A stretch of DNA of 64,000 bases, from NCBI RefSeq assembly GCF_003675875.1, contig NZ_RCDI01000001.1, forward strand, positions 868,001 through 932,000, in the 5' to 3' direction. The DNA is from Halostella limicola. Lineage in GTDB: Archaea > Halobacteriota > Halobacteria > Halobacteriales > Natronoarchaeaceae. This document shows, one piece after another, positions 41,874-50,034 of this stretch. The notes beneath the pieces were generated by a model. That model was not told where the DNA came from. It saw only the letters and a list, made by a program, of their open reading frames with translations, and made no database searches. Position numbers and translations under genes: made by a program. Each line of letters opens with the position of its first letter. The stretch's first letter is position 1.

Positions 41874-43106
41874 ATGGCGGGCGACGACCTCTCTGCGGAC
41901 GGCGGGACCGCCGCCGACCGCGCCGACTCCGTCGGCGTCCCGCTCGGACTCCCCCGGTGGGTCGCCGCGGCGGTCCCGCTGGTGCTGCTCGCGCTCGTGG
42001 TCGCGTGGTTCCTCGTCGCGCCGCCGCTCGGAGGCGTCCAGTCCGGGGAGCCGCTCCCCGACGTGTCGGTAAGCCACGCCACCCTCCCGGACGACGGGAG
42101 CGTCGTGTTGCACGTCGTGAACAACGGTCCCGACTCGGTGACCGTCTCGCAGGTGCTCGTCGACGAGGCGTACTGGCAGCACGCGGTGACGAGCGGGGGC
42201 GAGGAGGTGCGCACGCTCTCCCCGGGCCAGAGCGCGGAGATCCGCATCCCGTACCACTGGCAGCCGGGGTGGGACCTGGAGGTGGCGATCGTGCTCGCCG
42301 ACGGGACGACGGTCCACCACGACGTCGTCGCGCCCCAGCCGACGCCGGGGATGACGGCCGGGACGCTCGGGACGCTCGCGGTCGTCGGCCTGTTCGTCGG
42401 GGTGATCCCCGTCGCCCTCGGCATGCTCTGGTTCCCGTTCATGCGGAGCATGAGCGACCGCCGTCTCCACGCGGTGCTCGCCTTCTCCGCCGGCGTCCTC
42501 GCCTTCCTCGGCTTCGACGCGGGCTTCGAGGCGTTCGAGGTCGCCGAAAGCGTCCCCGGCGCCTACGAGGGGCAGTTGCTGGTCGTCCTCGGCGTCCTCG
42601 GCGCGATGCTCGTCGTCCAGTCGGTCACCGCGCGGACCGACGAAGGCGGGCGGAGCGCTCTCGCCGTCGCGTACGCGGTCGCCGTCGGCATCGGCCTCCA
42701 CAACCTCGCGGAGGGGCTCGCGATCGGCAGCGCGTTCGCGCTCGGCCGGGCGTCGCTCGGCGCGTTCCTCGTCGTCGGCTTCATGATCCACAACGTCACC
42801 GAGGGGCCGGCGGTGGTCGCGCCGGTCGCCGGCGACGACCGACCCCCGCTCCGTCACTTCGTCGCGATCGGCGCGATCGCCGGCGCGCCGGTGATCCTCG
42901 GCGGCTGGATCGGCGGGTTCGCGTACTCGCCGACGCTCGGCGCGTTCTTCCTCGCGGTCGGCGTCGGCGCCATCGCGCAGGTCGTCTGGGAGATCGCCGG
43001 CATGGTCCGCGACCGCGGGGGCCGCGTCGGGAGCCCGACGAACGCGCTCGCCTTCCTCGGCGGCCTCGTCGTGATGTACGCGACCGACCTGCTGGTGATG
43101 CTCTGA
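41874..43106 (+). CDS. ZIP-family metal transporter with extra N-terminal outer domain
   Basis: A 410-residue protein. The C-terminal ~270 residues are a ZIP transporter: GIGLHNLAEGLAIGSAFALG (~274-293) and VGFMIHNVTEGPAVVAPVAG (~300-319) carry the paired His-Asn-x-x-Glu metal sites. Unusually, a first transmembrane helix (~30-50) is followed by a ~100-residue outer beta-rich domain (PLPDVSVSHATLPDDGSVVL, VNNGPDSVTVSQVL, PYHWQPGWDLEVAIV) before the ZIP core. Starts right after the oxidase stop and overlaps the halocyanin start, so co-transcribed. Metal (Fe, Zn or Mn) not determined. Confidence 0.88.
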   Translation: MAGDDLSADGGTAADRADSVGVPLGLPRWVAAAVPLVLLALVVAWFLVAPPLGGVQSGEPLPDVSVSHATLPDDGSVVLHVVNNGPDSVTVSQVLVDEAYWQHAVTSGGEEVRTLSPGQSAEIRIPYHWQPGWDLEVAIVLADGTTVHHDVVAPQPTPGMTAGTLGTLAVVGLFVGVIPVALGMLWFPFMRSMSDRRLHAVLAFSAGVLAFLGFDAGFEAFEVAESVPGAYEGQLLVVLGVLGAMLVVQSVTARTDEGGRSALAVAYAVAVGIGLHNLAEGLAIGSAFALGRASLGAFLVVGFMIHNVTEGPAVVAPVAGDDRPPLRHFVAIGAIAGAPVILGGWIGGFAYSPTLGAFFLAVGVGAIAQVVWEIAGMVRDRGGRVGSPTNALAFLGGLVVMYATDLLVML

Positions 43107-43507
43107 TGGCGTCCCGTCGGGCGTTCCTCGCGGCCGCCGGGGCGACCGTCGCAGCCGGCGTCGCCGGCTGTTCGAGAGCCGGCGACGATGCGACGGTCCG
43201 CACGACCGACGCGTTCGCGTTCGACCCCGAGTCCCCGACGGTCGCGTCCGGCGGAACGGTCACGTGGACGAACGAGAGCGGCGTCGGTCACACCGTCACG
43301 GCCTACGAGCGGCGGATACCCGACGGCGCCGACTACTTCGCGAGCGGCGGTTTCGGCTCGGAAGCGGCCGCCCGAGACGACGTCGAGGGCGGCATCGTCG
43401 ACCCCGGAGAGACGTACGAGACGACGCTCGACGCGGCCGGCGAGTACGAGTACTTCTGCGTCCCGCACGAGGGGTCGGGCATGACCGGCGTCGTCGCCGT
43501 CGACTGA
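43106..43507 (+). CDS. halocyanin/plastocyanin-like copper lipoprotein
   Basis: A 133-residue blue-copper protein. MASRRAFLAAAGATVAAGVA then GC is a Tat lipobox. The cupredoxin fold has type 1 ligands His62 (SGVGHTVTA), Cys118, His121 and Met126 in YFCVPHEGSGM. It likely passes electrons to or from the multicopper oxidase outside the cell. Its ATG overlaps the ZIP gene stop (TGATG), so the three genes form one operon. Confidence 0.9.
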   Translation: MASRRAFLAAAGATVAAGVAGCSRAGDDATVRTTDAFAFDPESPTVASGGTVTWTNESGVGHTVTAYERRIPDGADYFASGGFGSEAAARDDVEGGIVDPGETYETTLDAAGEYEYFCVPHEGSGMTGVVAVD

Positions 43508-43545
43508 CCGCGAGCCTTTTTTCGCCCGCGCCCCTCCCTTCTCCC

Positions 43546-44514
43546 GTGCGAGAGTACGGGTTCGAACTGGCCCTGTGTGCCCATCTGGAGGACGACGAGA
43601 CGCTCGTCGCCCGACAGCTCGGCGGCGGCGTCGCCGCGCCCGCGAACCGCGTGCTCGACGTCGTCGCCGTCGCCCCCGGCCCCGAGTTCGAGGACCGGAC
43701 CCGGATCACCCCGGAGCGTATCCCGGCACCAGCCGTCGAGAGCAACGTCGGCCCCGGCCGCTTCCGGTACTGGAAGGACGCCTTCGACTGTCACCCGGAC
43801 CGCGCCCGGGGCGCCGTCGACCGCGCCGTCGACCTCGGCTTCTTCGAGCGCGAGCGCCGCGGCGGTCGCGACTACGTCCGACAGGTGGCCCGTTACCCCG
43901 ACTGGTTCGGGGGGATACGCGCTATCGAGAACAAGCCCGACCTCGGCGCGCCCGGCGACCTCTACACGCAACTCCGCAAGGACGTGAGCCTCGCGCTGGT
44001 CGACGAGGTGGTGCTCGCCACCGAGAGCCACGTCACCCGCGCCCACCTCAACCGCATCCCCGACGAGGTCGGCGTCTGGCGGTTCGACCCAGACGAGGGG
44101 GTCGAGGTGATCCGCGAGCCAGCCCCGCTCCCGACCGACGAGACGGGGATCGAACTCATCGAAGAACGACCCGGACGCACGGAGGTGCGACCGATAGACG
44201 CCGACGAGAAGGCGCGCTACCGCCGCCGTCTCGCCGAGCGCGCCTACGGCAAGGGCTGGCGCCCCCGCGAGCTGCCCGCCTGCGAGCGCGCTGCCGCGAC
44301 CGCCGTCGACGGCGGGGACGGCCTGCCCTACTGCGCGTGGAAAGGGCGCGTGGTCGACCCCGGGAGCGAGTGCGGCGGCGACTGCGACGGCCGCGTCGCC
44401 GCCGACCCGCCGGCGTTCGACCGCGAGAGAGAGCGGGCCGCGCGCACGCCGTGGGTCGCCGACCCCGACGGCGCCGCCCGGCGTCAGGCCGGCCTCGACC
44501 GGTTCACGGACTGA
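43546..44514 (+). CDS. DUF5787-like protein, candidate PD-(D/E)XK nuclease with Cys cluster
   Basis: A 322-residue protein starting GTG (VREYGFELALCAHLE). An N-terminal acidic helix, then RVLDVVAVAP (Asp38), a long insert with a basic helix (FRYWKDAFDCHPDRARGAVD), then GIRAIENKPDLGAPGDLYTQ (Glu128-x-Lys130), LRKDVSLALVDEVVLAT and three further strands. This is the PD-(D/E)XK nuclease order. The C-terminus has C246, C263, C276 and C280, reminiscent of the four-Cys iron-sulfur clasp of Cas4/AddB-type nucleases. Recognised as the haloarchaeal DUF5787 family; the nuclease call is my inference. Confidence 0.7.
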   Translation: MREYGFELALCAHLEDDETLVARQLGGGVAAPANRVLDVVAVAPGPEFEDRTRITPERIPAPAVESNVGPGRFRYWKDAFDCHPDRARGAVDRAVDLGFFERERRGGRDYVRQVARYPDWFGGIRAIENKPDLGAPGDLYTQLRKDVSLALVDEVVLATESHVTRAHLNRIPDEVGVWRFDPDEGVEVIREPAPLPTDETGIELIEERPGRTEVRPIDADEKARYRRRLAERAYGKGWRPRELPACERAAATAVDGGDGLPYCAWKGRVVDPGSECGGDCDGRVAADPPAFDRERERAARTPWVADPDGAARRQAGLDRFTD

Positions 44515-44569
44515 TCGGCATCGGATTCCGGGAGAAGTACGGTTCGAAGAACGTTCGCTGCGGGTCGGG

Positions 44570-45364
44570 TTACGACTCGGCCTCGCTCAGCCAATCGGGC
44601 TCCTCGACCTCGGTCGAGCCGACGTTCGACGTCTCGACCTCGTAGGTGACGGTGGTGTCAGAGTCCCCCTCCTCGACGGTGTAGGTCAGGTCGTACTGGC
44701 GGACGACACCGTCGGCGTCGACCAGCATCGTCGCGGAGACGTTCGTGACGTTCTCGGCGTCCGTGCCCGCACCGACGAGGGCGGTGACGTTCGCGACGCC
44801 GGTCGACTCGTAGCGGGTCACGCCGACGCCGTCGAGTTTCTCGGTGCCCTCCTGGCTCCACTCGACCCCGTCGACGAGGGAGGCCTGGAACGAGGGCGTC
44901 GTGTTCACGGGCTGGACACTCCCCTGCTCGGAGGAGGCGTACTCCGCGTTCTCCTCGTCGCCGCCGCGGACGGTCTTCTCGTAGGAGGTGTTCCCGCTCG
45001 TGTACTTGTAGGTGGTCTGGTTGCCGAAGATGTTCGACTCCTGAACGGAGTACGCGTCGCCGCTCTCCATGTCCGCCTCGAGGTGGGCGTCTATCGACAG
45101 CGACGATTCGCCGTCCGCGGCCTCGAAGGCCACGTCGAACGTGTACGACCCCGCGGCGTCTATCGCGTCCACGTGGTCCGACGCGACGGTCTCCCCGTCG
45201 AGGTCGTCGCCGGATTCGGTGTACGGGTCGACGTCCGCCGATCCGGCGTCGCCGCCGTCGCCGCCCATCCCGGGGAGCTGGGCGCAGCCGGCGGACGCGA
45301 CGAGCAGCGCGACGAGCGCGACGGCGAAGAGCCGCTTCGCGGTCGACGTATCGAGCGATCTCAT
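44570..45364 (-). CDS. DUF7537-like lipoprotein
   Basis: A 264-residue lipoprotein with signal KRLFAVALVALLVASAGC (lipobox SAGC). After an acidic Gly/Asp linker, the mature part is ~190 residues of beta strands: SYTFDVAFEAADGESSLSID, TTYKYTSGNTSYEKTV, VTRYESTGVANVTAL and RQYDLTYTVEEGD. This resembles LolA/LppX-like half-barrel lipid carriers and matches haloarchaeal DUF7537 lipoproteins as I recall. Function unknown. Confidence 0.7.
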   Translation of the reverse strand: MRSLDTSTAKRLFAVALVALLVASAGCAQLPGMGGDGGDAGSADVDPYTESGDDLDGETVASDHVDAIDAAGSYTFDVAFEAADGESSLSIDAHLEADMESGDAYSVQESNIFGNQTTYKYTSGNTSYEKTVRGGDEENAEYASSEQGSVQPVNTTPSFQASLVDGVEWSQEGTEKLDGVGVTRYESTGVANVTALVGAGTDAENVTNVSATMLVDADGVVRQYDLTYTVEEGDSDTTVTYEVETSNVGSTEVEEPDWLSEAES

Positions 45365-45439
45365 ACCCGTTCTCGCCGACGACCCGCCTTCATCCTATCG
45401 GTTCGGAAAGGGGTTCCGGGCGCGGCGACCGCGGGCCGG

Positions 45440-45640
45440 CTACTCCTCTCCGTCCTCTTCGGCGGCGAACTCCGCCCGGAACCGCCGGAGGAGCGCCAGC
45501 ACCACGGCCGTTCCGGCGACGACGGCGGCGAGGCCGAGCCAGTCGACCTCGTCGCCCGCGAGCAGCGCCCCCGCGAGGTAGCCGGCCCCGACGACGGCGA
45601 CCAGCGACACCAGCCGCGAGGCGTCGCCGAGGCCAGTCAC
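45440..45640 (-). CDS. small two-helix membrane protein
   Basis: A 66-residue protein with two hydrophobic helices (RLVSLVAVVGAGYLAGALLA and WLGLAAVVAGTAVVLALL) and an acidic tail. Its start overlaps the stop of the upstream MBL-fold hydrolase gene by four bases, so the two are probably co-transcribed. Function unknown. Confidence 0.65.
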   Translation of the reverse strand: MTGLGDASRLVSLVAVVGAGYLAGALLAGDEVDWLGLAAVVAGTAVVLALLRRFRAEFAAEEDGEE

Positions 45641-46461
45641 AGTCGGAACACCTCCCCGTCGACCGCGAGCGGGTCCGCGAACGCCTCGTCGGCTGGGTAG
45701 AAGTGGGCGACGTGGACCAGCCGCGTCCGGTCCGCGCCGAGGTCGTCGGCGAGCGCCAGCGCCCCCTCGCGGGTCATGTGCTTCGTCCCGAACGTCCGGG
45801 GAACGCCGTCAGGACCCTCGTGGCGGCCGCCGATCGGGTGGTGCTCGCAGAGGCTCGCCGGGACGATGGCGTCGGCGAACAGGAGGTCCGGGTCGGCGAG
45901 GCGCTCCCGCGACGCCTCCGGGACGGCGTAGCTCGTGTCGCCCGAGAGCGAGAGCTTCGCGCCCGTCTCCGGGTCGGCGACGACGACGCCGTAACACAGA
46001 AGCGGCGGGTGGTCGACCGGGACGAGCGTCACGTCGAGGCCGCAGGTCCGGACCGTCGAGAGTGGCGCGGTCGGTTCGACGGACACGGCGTCGAGGTAGT
46101 CGTACCGCCGCGAGACCGTCTCCGCGACGCTCTCGCCGGTCTGAGGGTCGGTCTCGTCGGCGGCGTACACCGGCGCCTCGTCGAGCAGGCGGTACGCGTT
46201 CCCGAGGCCGTCTAGGTGGTCGAAGTGCACGTGGGTGACGACGACGGCGTCCGGCAGGTCGACCTCCTGTGTCAGAAACTGGTGGCGGAAGTCGGGACTG
46301 GCGTCGATCAGCAGCGACTCGCCCGTCCGCTCGTTGCGGACGTGGACGGAAAACCGGGTGCGTTCGACGCCGAGTTCCCGCGCGCGCCGGCAGGTGTCGC
46401 AGTCGCAACCCGGCGTCGGCGTCCCCGTCGTGTCGCCGGTGCCCAGCAGGGTGACCTCCAT
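45637..46461 (-). CDS. MBL-fold metallo-hydrolase (PhnP-like)
   Basis: A 274-residue metallo-beta-lactamase-fold hydrolase. MEVTLLGTGDTTGTPTPGCD and CDTCRR at the N-terminus are typical of the PhnP/phosphoribosyl cyclic phosphodiesterase group. Metal motifs: THVHFDHLDG (HxHxDH), LSLSGDTSY (Asp) and VHVAHFYPADE (His). Expected reaction is hydrolysis of a cyclic phosphodiester; the natural substrate in haloarchaea is unknown. Confidence 0.88.
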   Translation of the reverse strand: MEVTLLGTGDTTGTPTPGCDCDTCRRARELGVERTRFSVHVRNERTGESLLIDASPDFRHQFLTQEVDLPDAVVVTHVHFDHLDGLGNAYRLLDEAPVYAADETDPQTGESVAETVSRRYDYLDAVSVEPTAPLSTVRTCGLDVTLVPVDHPPLLCYGVVVADPETGAKLSLSGDTSYAVPEASRERLADPDLLFADAIVPASLCEHHPIGGRHEGPDGVPRTFGTKHMTREGALALADDLGADRTRLVHVAHFYPADEAFADPLAVDGEVFRL

Positions 46462-46558
46462 TCGGTTCGAACTGCGAGCGCCGGCGTGCTAAAGGCCGCG
46501 GTTCCGGCGAGGCGGCGCGTCGACGAAGTTCGCCGCAGCCCGCGCCGGCCCGCGGCGG

Positions 46559-47914
46559 TCAGTGGTCGTGCGAGTGGTCGTGTCCGCCGCCGCCCGAGCC
46601 GCCGATGTCGCCGCCGGCGACCAGCGCGTCGTGGTCGCCCTCGATCATGTCCATGTTCTTGAGGGTGTCGCGCTCCTCGAAGTCGGTGACGGCGTCTTCG
46701 AGGTCCTGCTGGGTGAGCGTCGTGCGCTCCTCGGTCAGCGCGTCCAGCACCGCCTCGCGTAGCACCATCCGGAGGTCGCTGCCGGTCAGCCCCTCCGTCA
46801 GCTCCGCGATCCCGTCGGGGTCGAACTCCTCGATGTCCATCGCCCGGGTGATCACCCGGAGGATGTCCGCCCGCATCCCGCGGTCGGGCTTGGGGAAGTT
46901 GACGATCTCGTCGAAGCGCCGCCACGCCGCCGCGTCGAGCTGGTCGGGGTGGTTCGTCGCGCCGATGAGGAGCACGTCGTCCTGGATGAGGCTGATGTCG
47001 TCGATGCTCTTGAGCAGGGTGTTGACAGCGCGCTTGATGGCCGCGTGCTCGTCGGAGGCGCGGGTCTTCGCGACGAAGTCGAACTCGTCCATGAAGAGGA
47101 TGCAGGGGGAGAGCCGCTTCGCCACCTCGAACACCTTCTCGACGTTCTTCGCCGTCTCGCCGAGGTACTGGCTGGTGATCATCGACAGCTTCACCTCGAC
47201 GAAGGGGAGGTCGAGGTTGTGGGCCAGCGCCCGCGCCGTCGAGGTCTTGCCGGTGCCCGGCGGGCCGACGAACAGCAGCTTCCCGATCTCGCGCAGCCCG
47301 ATCTGCGCGAGGTACTCGCGGTGCTCGATCGCTTTGACGATCTTGTTGATCTCGCCCTCCTGGTCCTCGGTGAGCACCAGCTCGTCGAGGGTCATCTCGA
47401 TCTCCTCGGGCGCGCGGATGTCGACGAGTTCGAGCATCTCCTGCTCCTCCTCGTCGTCGAAGTACTCCGAGAGCAGGCTGTCGATCCACACCCGGTCGGC
47501 CTGGATCGGCCGGTTCGCGTCGCGGGCGCGCTCGTAGTCGACGTCGGCCTCGTCCTCGAAGGCGTAGGCCAGCGTCGGGTTCCGGGCGATCCGGTTCTCG
47601 TCGGCGCGTTCGAGGAACCACTCCTCCGCCATGTCCGGCTGCGCGAGCGAGATGGAGCCCGAGAACTCGTCACGCTCGGTGAACATCAGGTCGGAGATGG
47701 CCTCCCACGGCCGCTCGATGCCGGTCGCCGCGCGGGCGTTGCTGTTCGTGACCGACAGCGGCCGCTCGATGCCTCCCGGACCGTCCTCGTCTCCGCCGGT
47801 CCAGAACACCTTGCGATACCGCGGCGGCAGGTCGTTCTCGTCCAGATCGCGTTCGTCGTCGTACACCCGAGTCGTCAACAGGAACTCGACGACGTCAAGC
47901 GCCCCGTCGTTCAT
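46559..47914 (-). CDS. CDC48/proteasome-related AAA ATPase with His-rich tail
   Basis: A 451-residue protein. A ~190-residue N-terminal region (DVVEFLLTTRVYDDERDLDE) is followed by one AAA module: Walker A VGPPGTGKTS (~214-223), Walker B CILFMDEFDF (~270), sensor GATNHPDQLD and Arg-finger AWRRFDEIV. The tail ends GGSGGGGHDHSHDH, a possible metal-binding patch. It may unfold or remodel a protein partner. The haloarchaeal family is conserved but uncharacterised, to my knowledge. Confidence 0.88.
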   Translation of the reverse strand: MNDGALDVVEFLLTTRVYDDERDLDENDLPPRYRKVFWTGGDEDGPGGIERPLSVTNSNARAATGIERPWEAISDLMFTERDEFSGSISLAQPDMAEEWFLERADENRIARNPTLAYAFEDEADVDYERARDANRPIQADRVWIDSLLSEYFDDEEEQEMLELVDIRAPEEIEMTLDELVLTEDQEGEINKIVKAIEHREYLAQIGLREIGKLLFVGPPGTGKTSTARALAHNLDLPFVEVKLSMITSQYLGETAKNVEKVFEVAKRLSPCILFMDEFDFVAKTRASDEHAAIKRAVNTLLKSIDDISLIQDDVLLIGATNHPDQLDAAAWRRFDEIVNFPKPDRGMRADILRVITRAMDIEEFDPDGIAELTEGLTGSDLRMVLREAVLDALTEERTTLTQQDLEDAVTDFEERDTLKNMDMIEGDHDALVAGGDIGGSGGGGHDHSHDH

Positions 47915-48063
47915 TCCCCGAAGAGTTGGTGCGGGGGAATCTTAAGGCCGTCGAAGCGGGCGAGCGCGGCCGGCGGGGTCGCTCTGCACGACCGCCGGCC
48001 CCCGCTCGGGCTCGGTCGCCGGCAGTGCGAGCGTTGTCGGCCGTGCGAGCGTCGCCGGCCGCC

Positions 48064-49884
48064 TCAGTCGTCGAGGTAGTCCTCGTCGACGAAGACGACG
48101 AACGCGCTGTCGTGCAGGTAGCGTTCGTGCTGGTGGGCGCGGTAGCCGTCCAGCTTCGACTCGTACGCGGCGGCGTCGCTCCGCTCCGAGATGACCACCG
48201 GCGGCGGGTCGTCGTCGAACTCGCTCGCGTCCGTGGTGCTGTTCACGACCAGTTCGGCGTCGCTCCCCTGCAGGCGGTGCTGCTCGGCCTCGAAGTACCA
48301 CGCGAGCGGGAGGCGCTCGAACCAGCCGCCCGGATGCGCCGGCGGCTGGTCCGCGTTCGACTCGTTCGGCGAGGCGAACTCGTCGCCGTAGTACATCACG
48401 TCGACGCCCTCGTTCTCGCGGGCGACGGCGTACACCGTCTCGAGCGTCGGCTTCATGTCCGAGGACGACTGCGCGTACTGGACCAGTTCGTTGTCGGTGC
48501 CGGCGGGGTCGCGGTAGGAGGTGTCCATCGCGGCGCCGCCGACCTGCGCGACCAGCAGCAGGACGAGGATGACGGCGGCCGAGACGCCGACCACGTCGCC
48601 GTCCTCGTACGCGTCGACGCCCCAGCGCCCGATCATCGCGAGGCCGACGGCGGCGGGGAGCGCGAGCGGTACCACGGCGTGGACGGTCGCCCACGGCGAC
48701 GGGATGTCGGTGATGATCGGATAGCCGAAGACGCTCACCGCGCCGATGTAGCCGCCCAGCGCGACGAGGTCCCGCGGCCCCTCCGAGGAGTACCGGTCGG
48801 CGACGAAGCCGACGACGGCGAGCGCGACGAGGGCGACCGCGCCGGTCTCCATCGTGTCGACGTAGTCGTTCCAGTAGTAGAGGAACTCGTGGCCGTGGCC
48901 GGACCCCCACTGGTGGACGAACTTCGTCCAGCTCCCGACGAGCGCCTCCTCGACGACGGCGACGAACATGCCGGGCCGACCGGCGGCCAGTTCCTCCAGC
49001 GACCAGTACAGCCCCATCCCCTCCGTGTCGCCGTAGCCGGGGTAGCCGCCCTTCCGCGGCGCGTAGAAGAAGACGACGATCGCGAAGAACTCCAGTACGA
49101 CGGCGACCGAGAGGAGGATCGCCCGCTTCCGGGCACGGACGGCGTCCGGGAGGTCGGTGAGCAGGCTGGCTCGCGCGTCCCGCGAGAGGCTCCGCACGGG
49201 GTCGAAGGTGAGCGCGCCGCTGGCGTAGCGGCGCAGTTCAGCGTAGGGGTTCTGACCGCGGACGCGGGCGAGGAACAGCCGGTGGTCGAGCAGCAGGGCG
49301 GCGGCCCCGAGGAAACAGAGCGCGTACACCAGCGCGTTCTCCTTCGTCGTGAACGAGAGCGCGTACGACGCCGTCGCGGCGAACAGGTACCGGTCCTTCC
49401 GCGTGTCGTACCAGCGGACGAACAGCCCGAGCGCGAAGAACGTGAACGCCGCGAGCAGGACGTCCGTCCGGTAGAACCGCGAGTAGTACAGCAGGATCGG
49501 GTTGCACGCGAGCACGACGGCTAGCGCGACGACCTCGCTGTCGCGCAGGCGGTCGCGGAACAGCCACGCCGACAGTGGGAGACAGGCGCCGATCGCGGCG
49601 ACGACCAGCCGCATCGTGAAGTCGTTCGGCCCGAGCAGTGCGAACACCTTGCTGTTGACCAGGGGGAGGAACGGCCCGTGGACGATGGGGCGGTACTCGT
49701 GGAGGCCGGTTTCGAGGTACCGGAGCGTCCAGTAGGCAACGCGGGCCTCGTCCTGGTGGGCCACCCGCGACCCGAGGTCGTAGAGCCGCGCGAGGAAGCC
49801 GAACGACGTGACCGCGACGACCGCAAGCGCCGTCCCGCGGCGGCCGGAGAGGGCGTCGGGAACCGGGGACCTGCCGGTGGTCAT
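48064..49884 (-). CDS. flippase activity-associated protein Agl23 (TIGR03663 family)
   Basis: A 606-residue polytopic membrane protein of the GT-C/Dpm-type superfamily. The first loop DLGSRVAHQDEARVAYWTLR with its DE motif and VHGPFLPLVNSK, then FYRTDVLLAAFTFF and SFTTKENALVYAL, match the TIGR03663 family, which includes Agl23. Agl23 is thought to aid flipping of dolichol-linked glycan during N-glycosylation of the S-layer. The C-terminal ~150 residues form a soluble outer domain (WFERLPLAWYFEAEQHRLQG). Confidence 0.85.
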   Translation of the reverse strand: MTTGRSPVPDALSGRRGTALAVVAVTSFGFLARLYDLGSRVAHQDEARVAYWTLRYLETGLHEYRPIVHGPFLPLVNSKVFALLGPNDFTMRLVVAAIGACLPLSAWLFRDRLRDSEVVALAVVLACNPILLYYSRFYRTDVLLAAFTFFALGLFVRWYDTRKDRYLFAATASYALSFTTKENALVYALCFLGAAALLLDHRLFLARVRGQNPYAELRRYASGALTFDPVRSLSRDARASLLTDLPDAVRARKRAILLSVAVVLEFFAIVVFFYAPRKGGYPGYGDTEGMGLYWSLEELAAGRPGMFVAVVEEALVGSWTKFVHQWGSGHGHEFLYYWNDYVDTMETGAVALVALAVVGFVADRYSSEGPRDLVALGGYIGAVSVFGYPIITDIPSPWATVHAVVPLALPAAVGLAMIGRWGVDAYEDGDVVGVSAAVILVLLLVAQVGGAAMDTSYRDPAGTDNELVQYAQSSSDMKPTLETVYAVARENEGVDVMYYGDEFASPNESNADQPPAHPGGWFERLPLAWYFEAEQHRLQGSDAELVVNSTTDASEFDDDPPPVVISERSDAAAYESKLDGYRAHQHERYLHDSAFVVFVDEDYLDD

Positions 49885-50034
49885 GGTCGTCTCCAGACCC
49901 GTAGCGGCTAAATGGCTTGTGGGTTTCGGTCGCCCGGAAATAAACGGTCGACGCGTTCGATGCGCCGTAAACTCCTCGCCCGGGGGCTCGCCGTTCTAAC
50001 GTGATTTAAGTTCATGAAGGTCGACTGTACGGGC

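Noticed and set aside
40668-42857. 729-codon open frame antisense to the oxidase and ZIP genes
   Set aside because: Shadow of two real genes: extreme Arg/Val/Asp content, no domain and no promoter.
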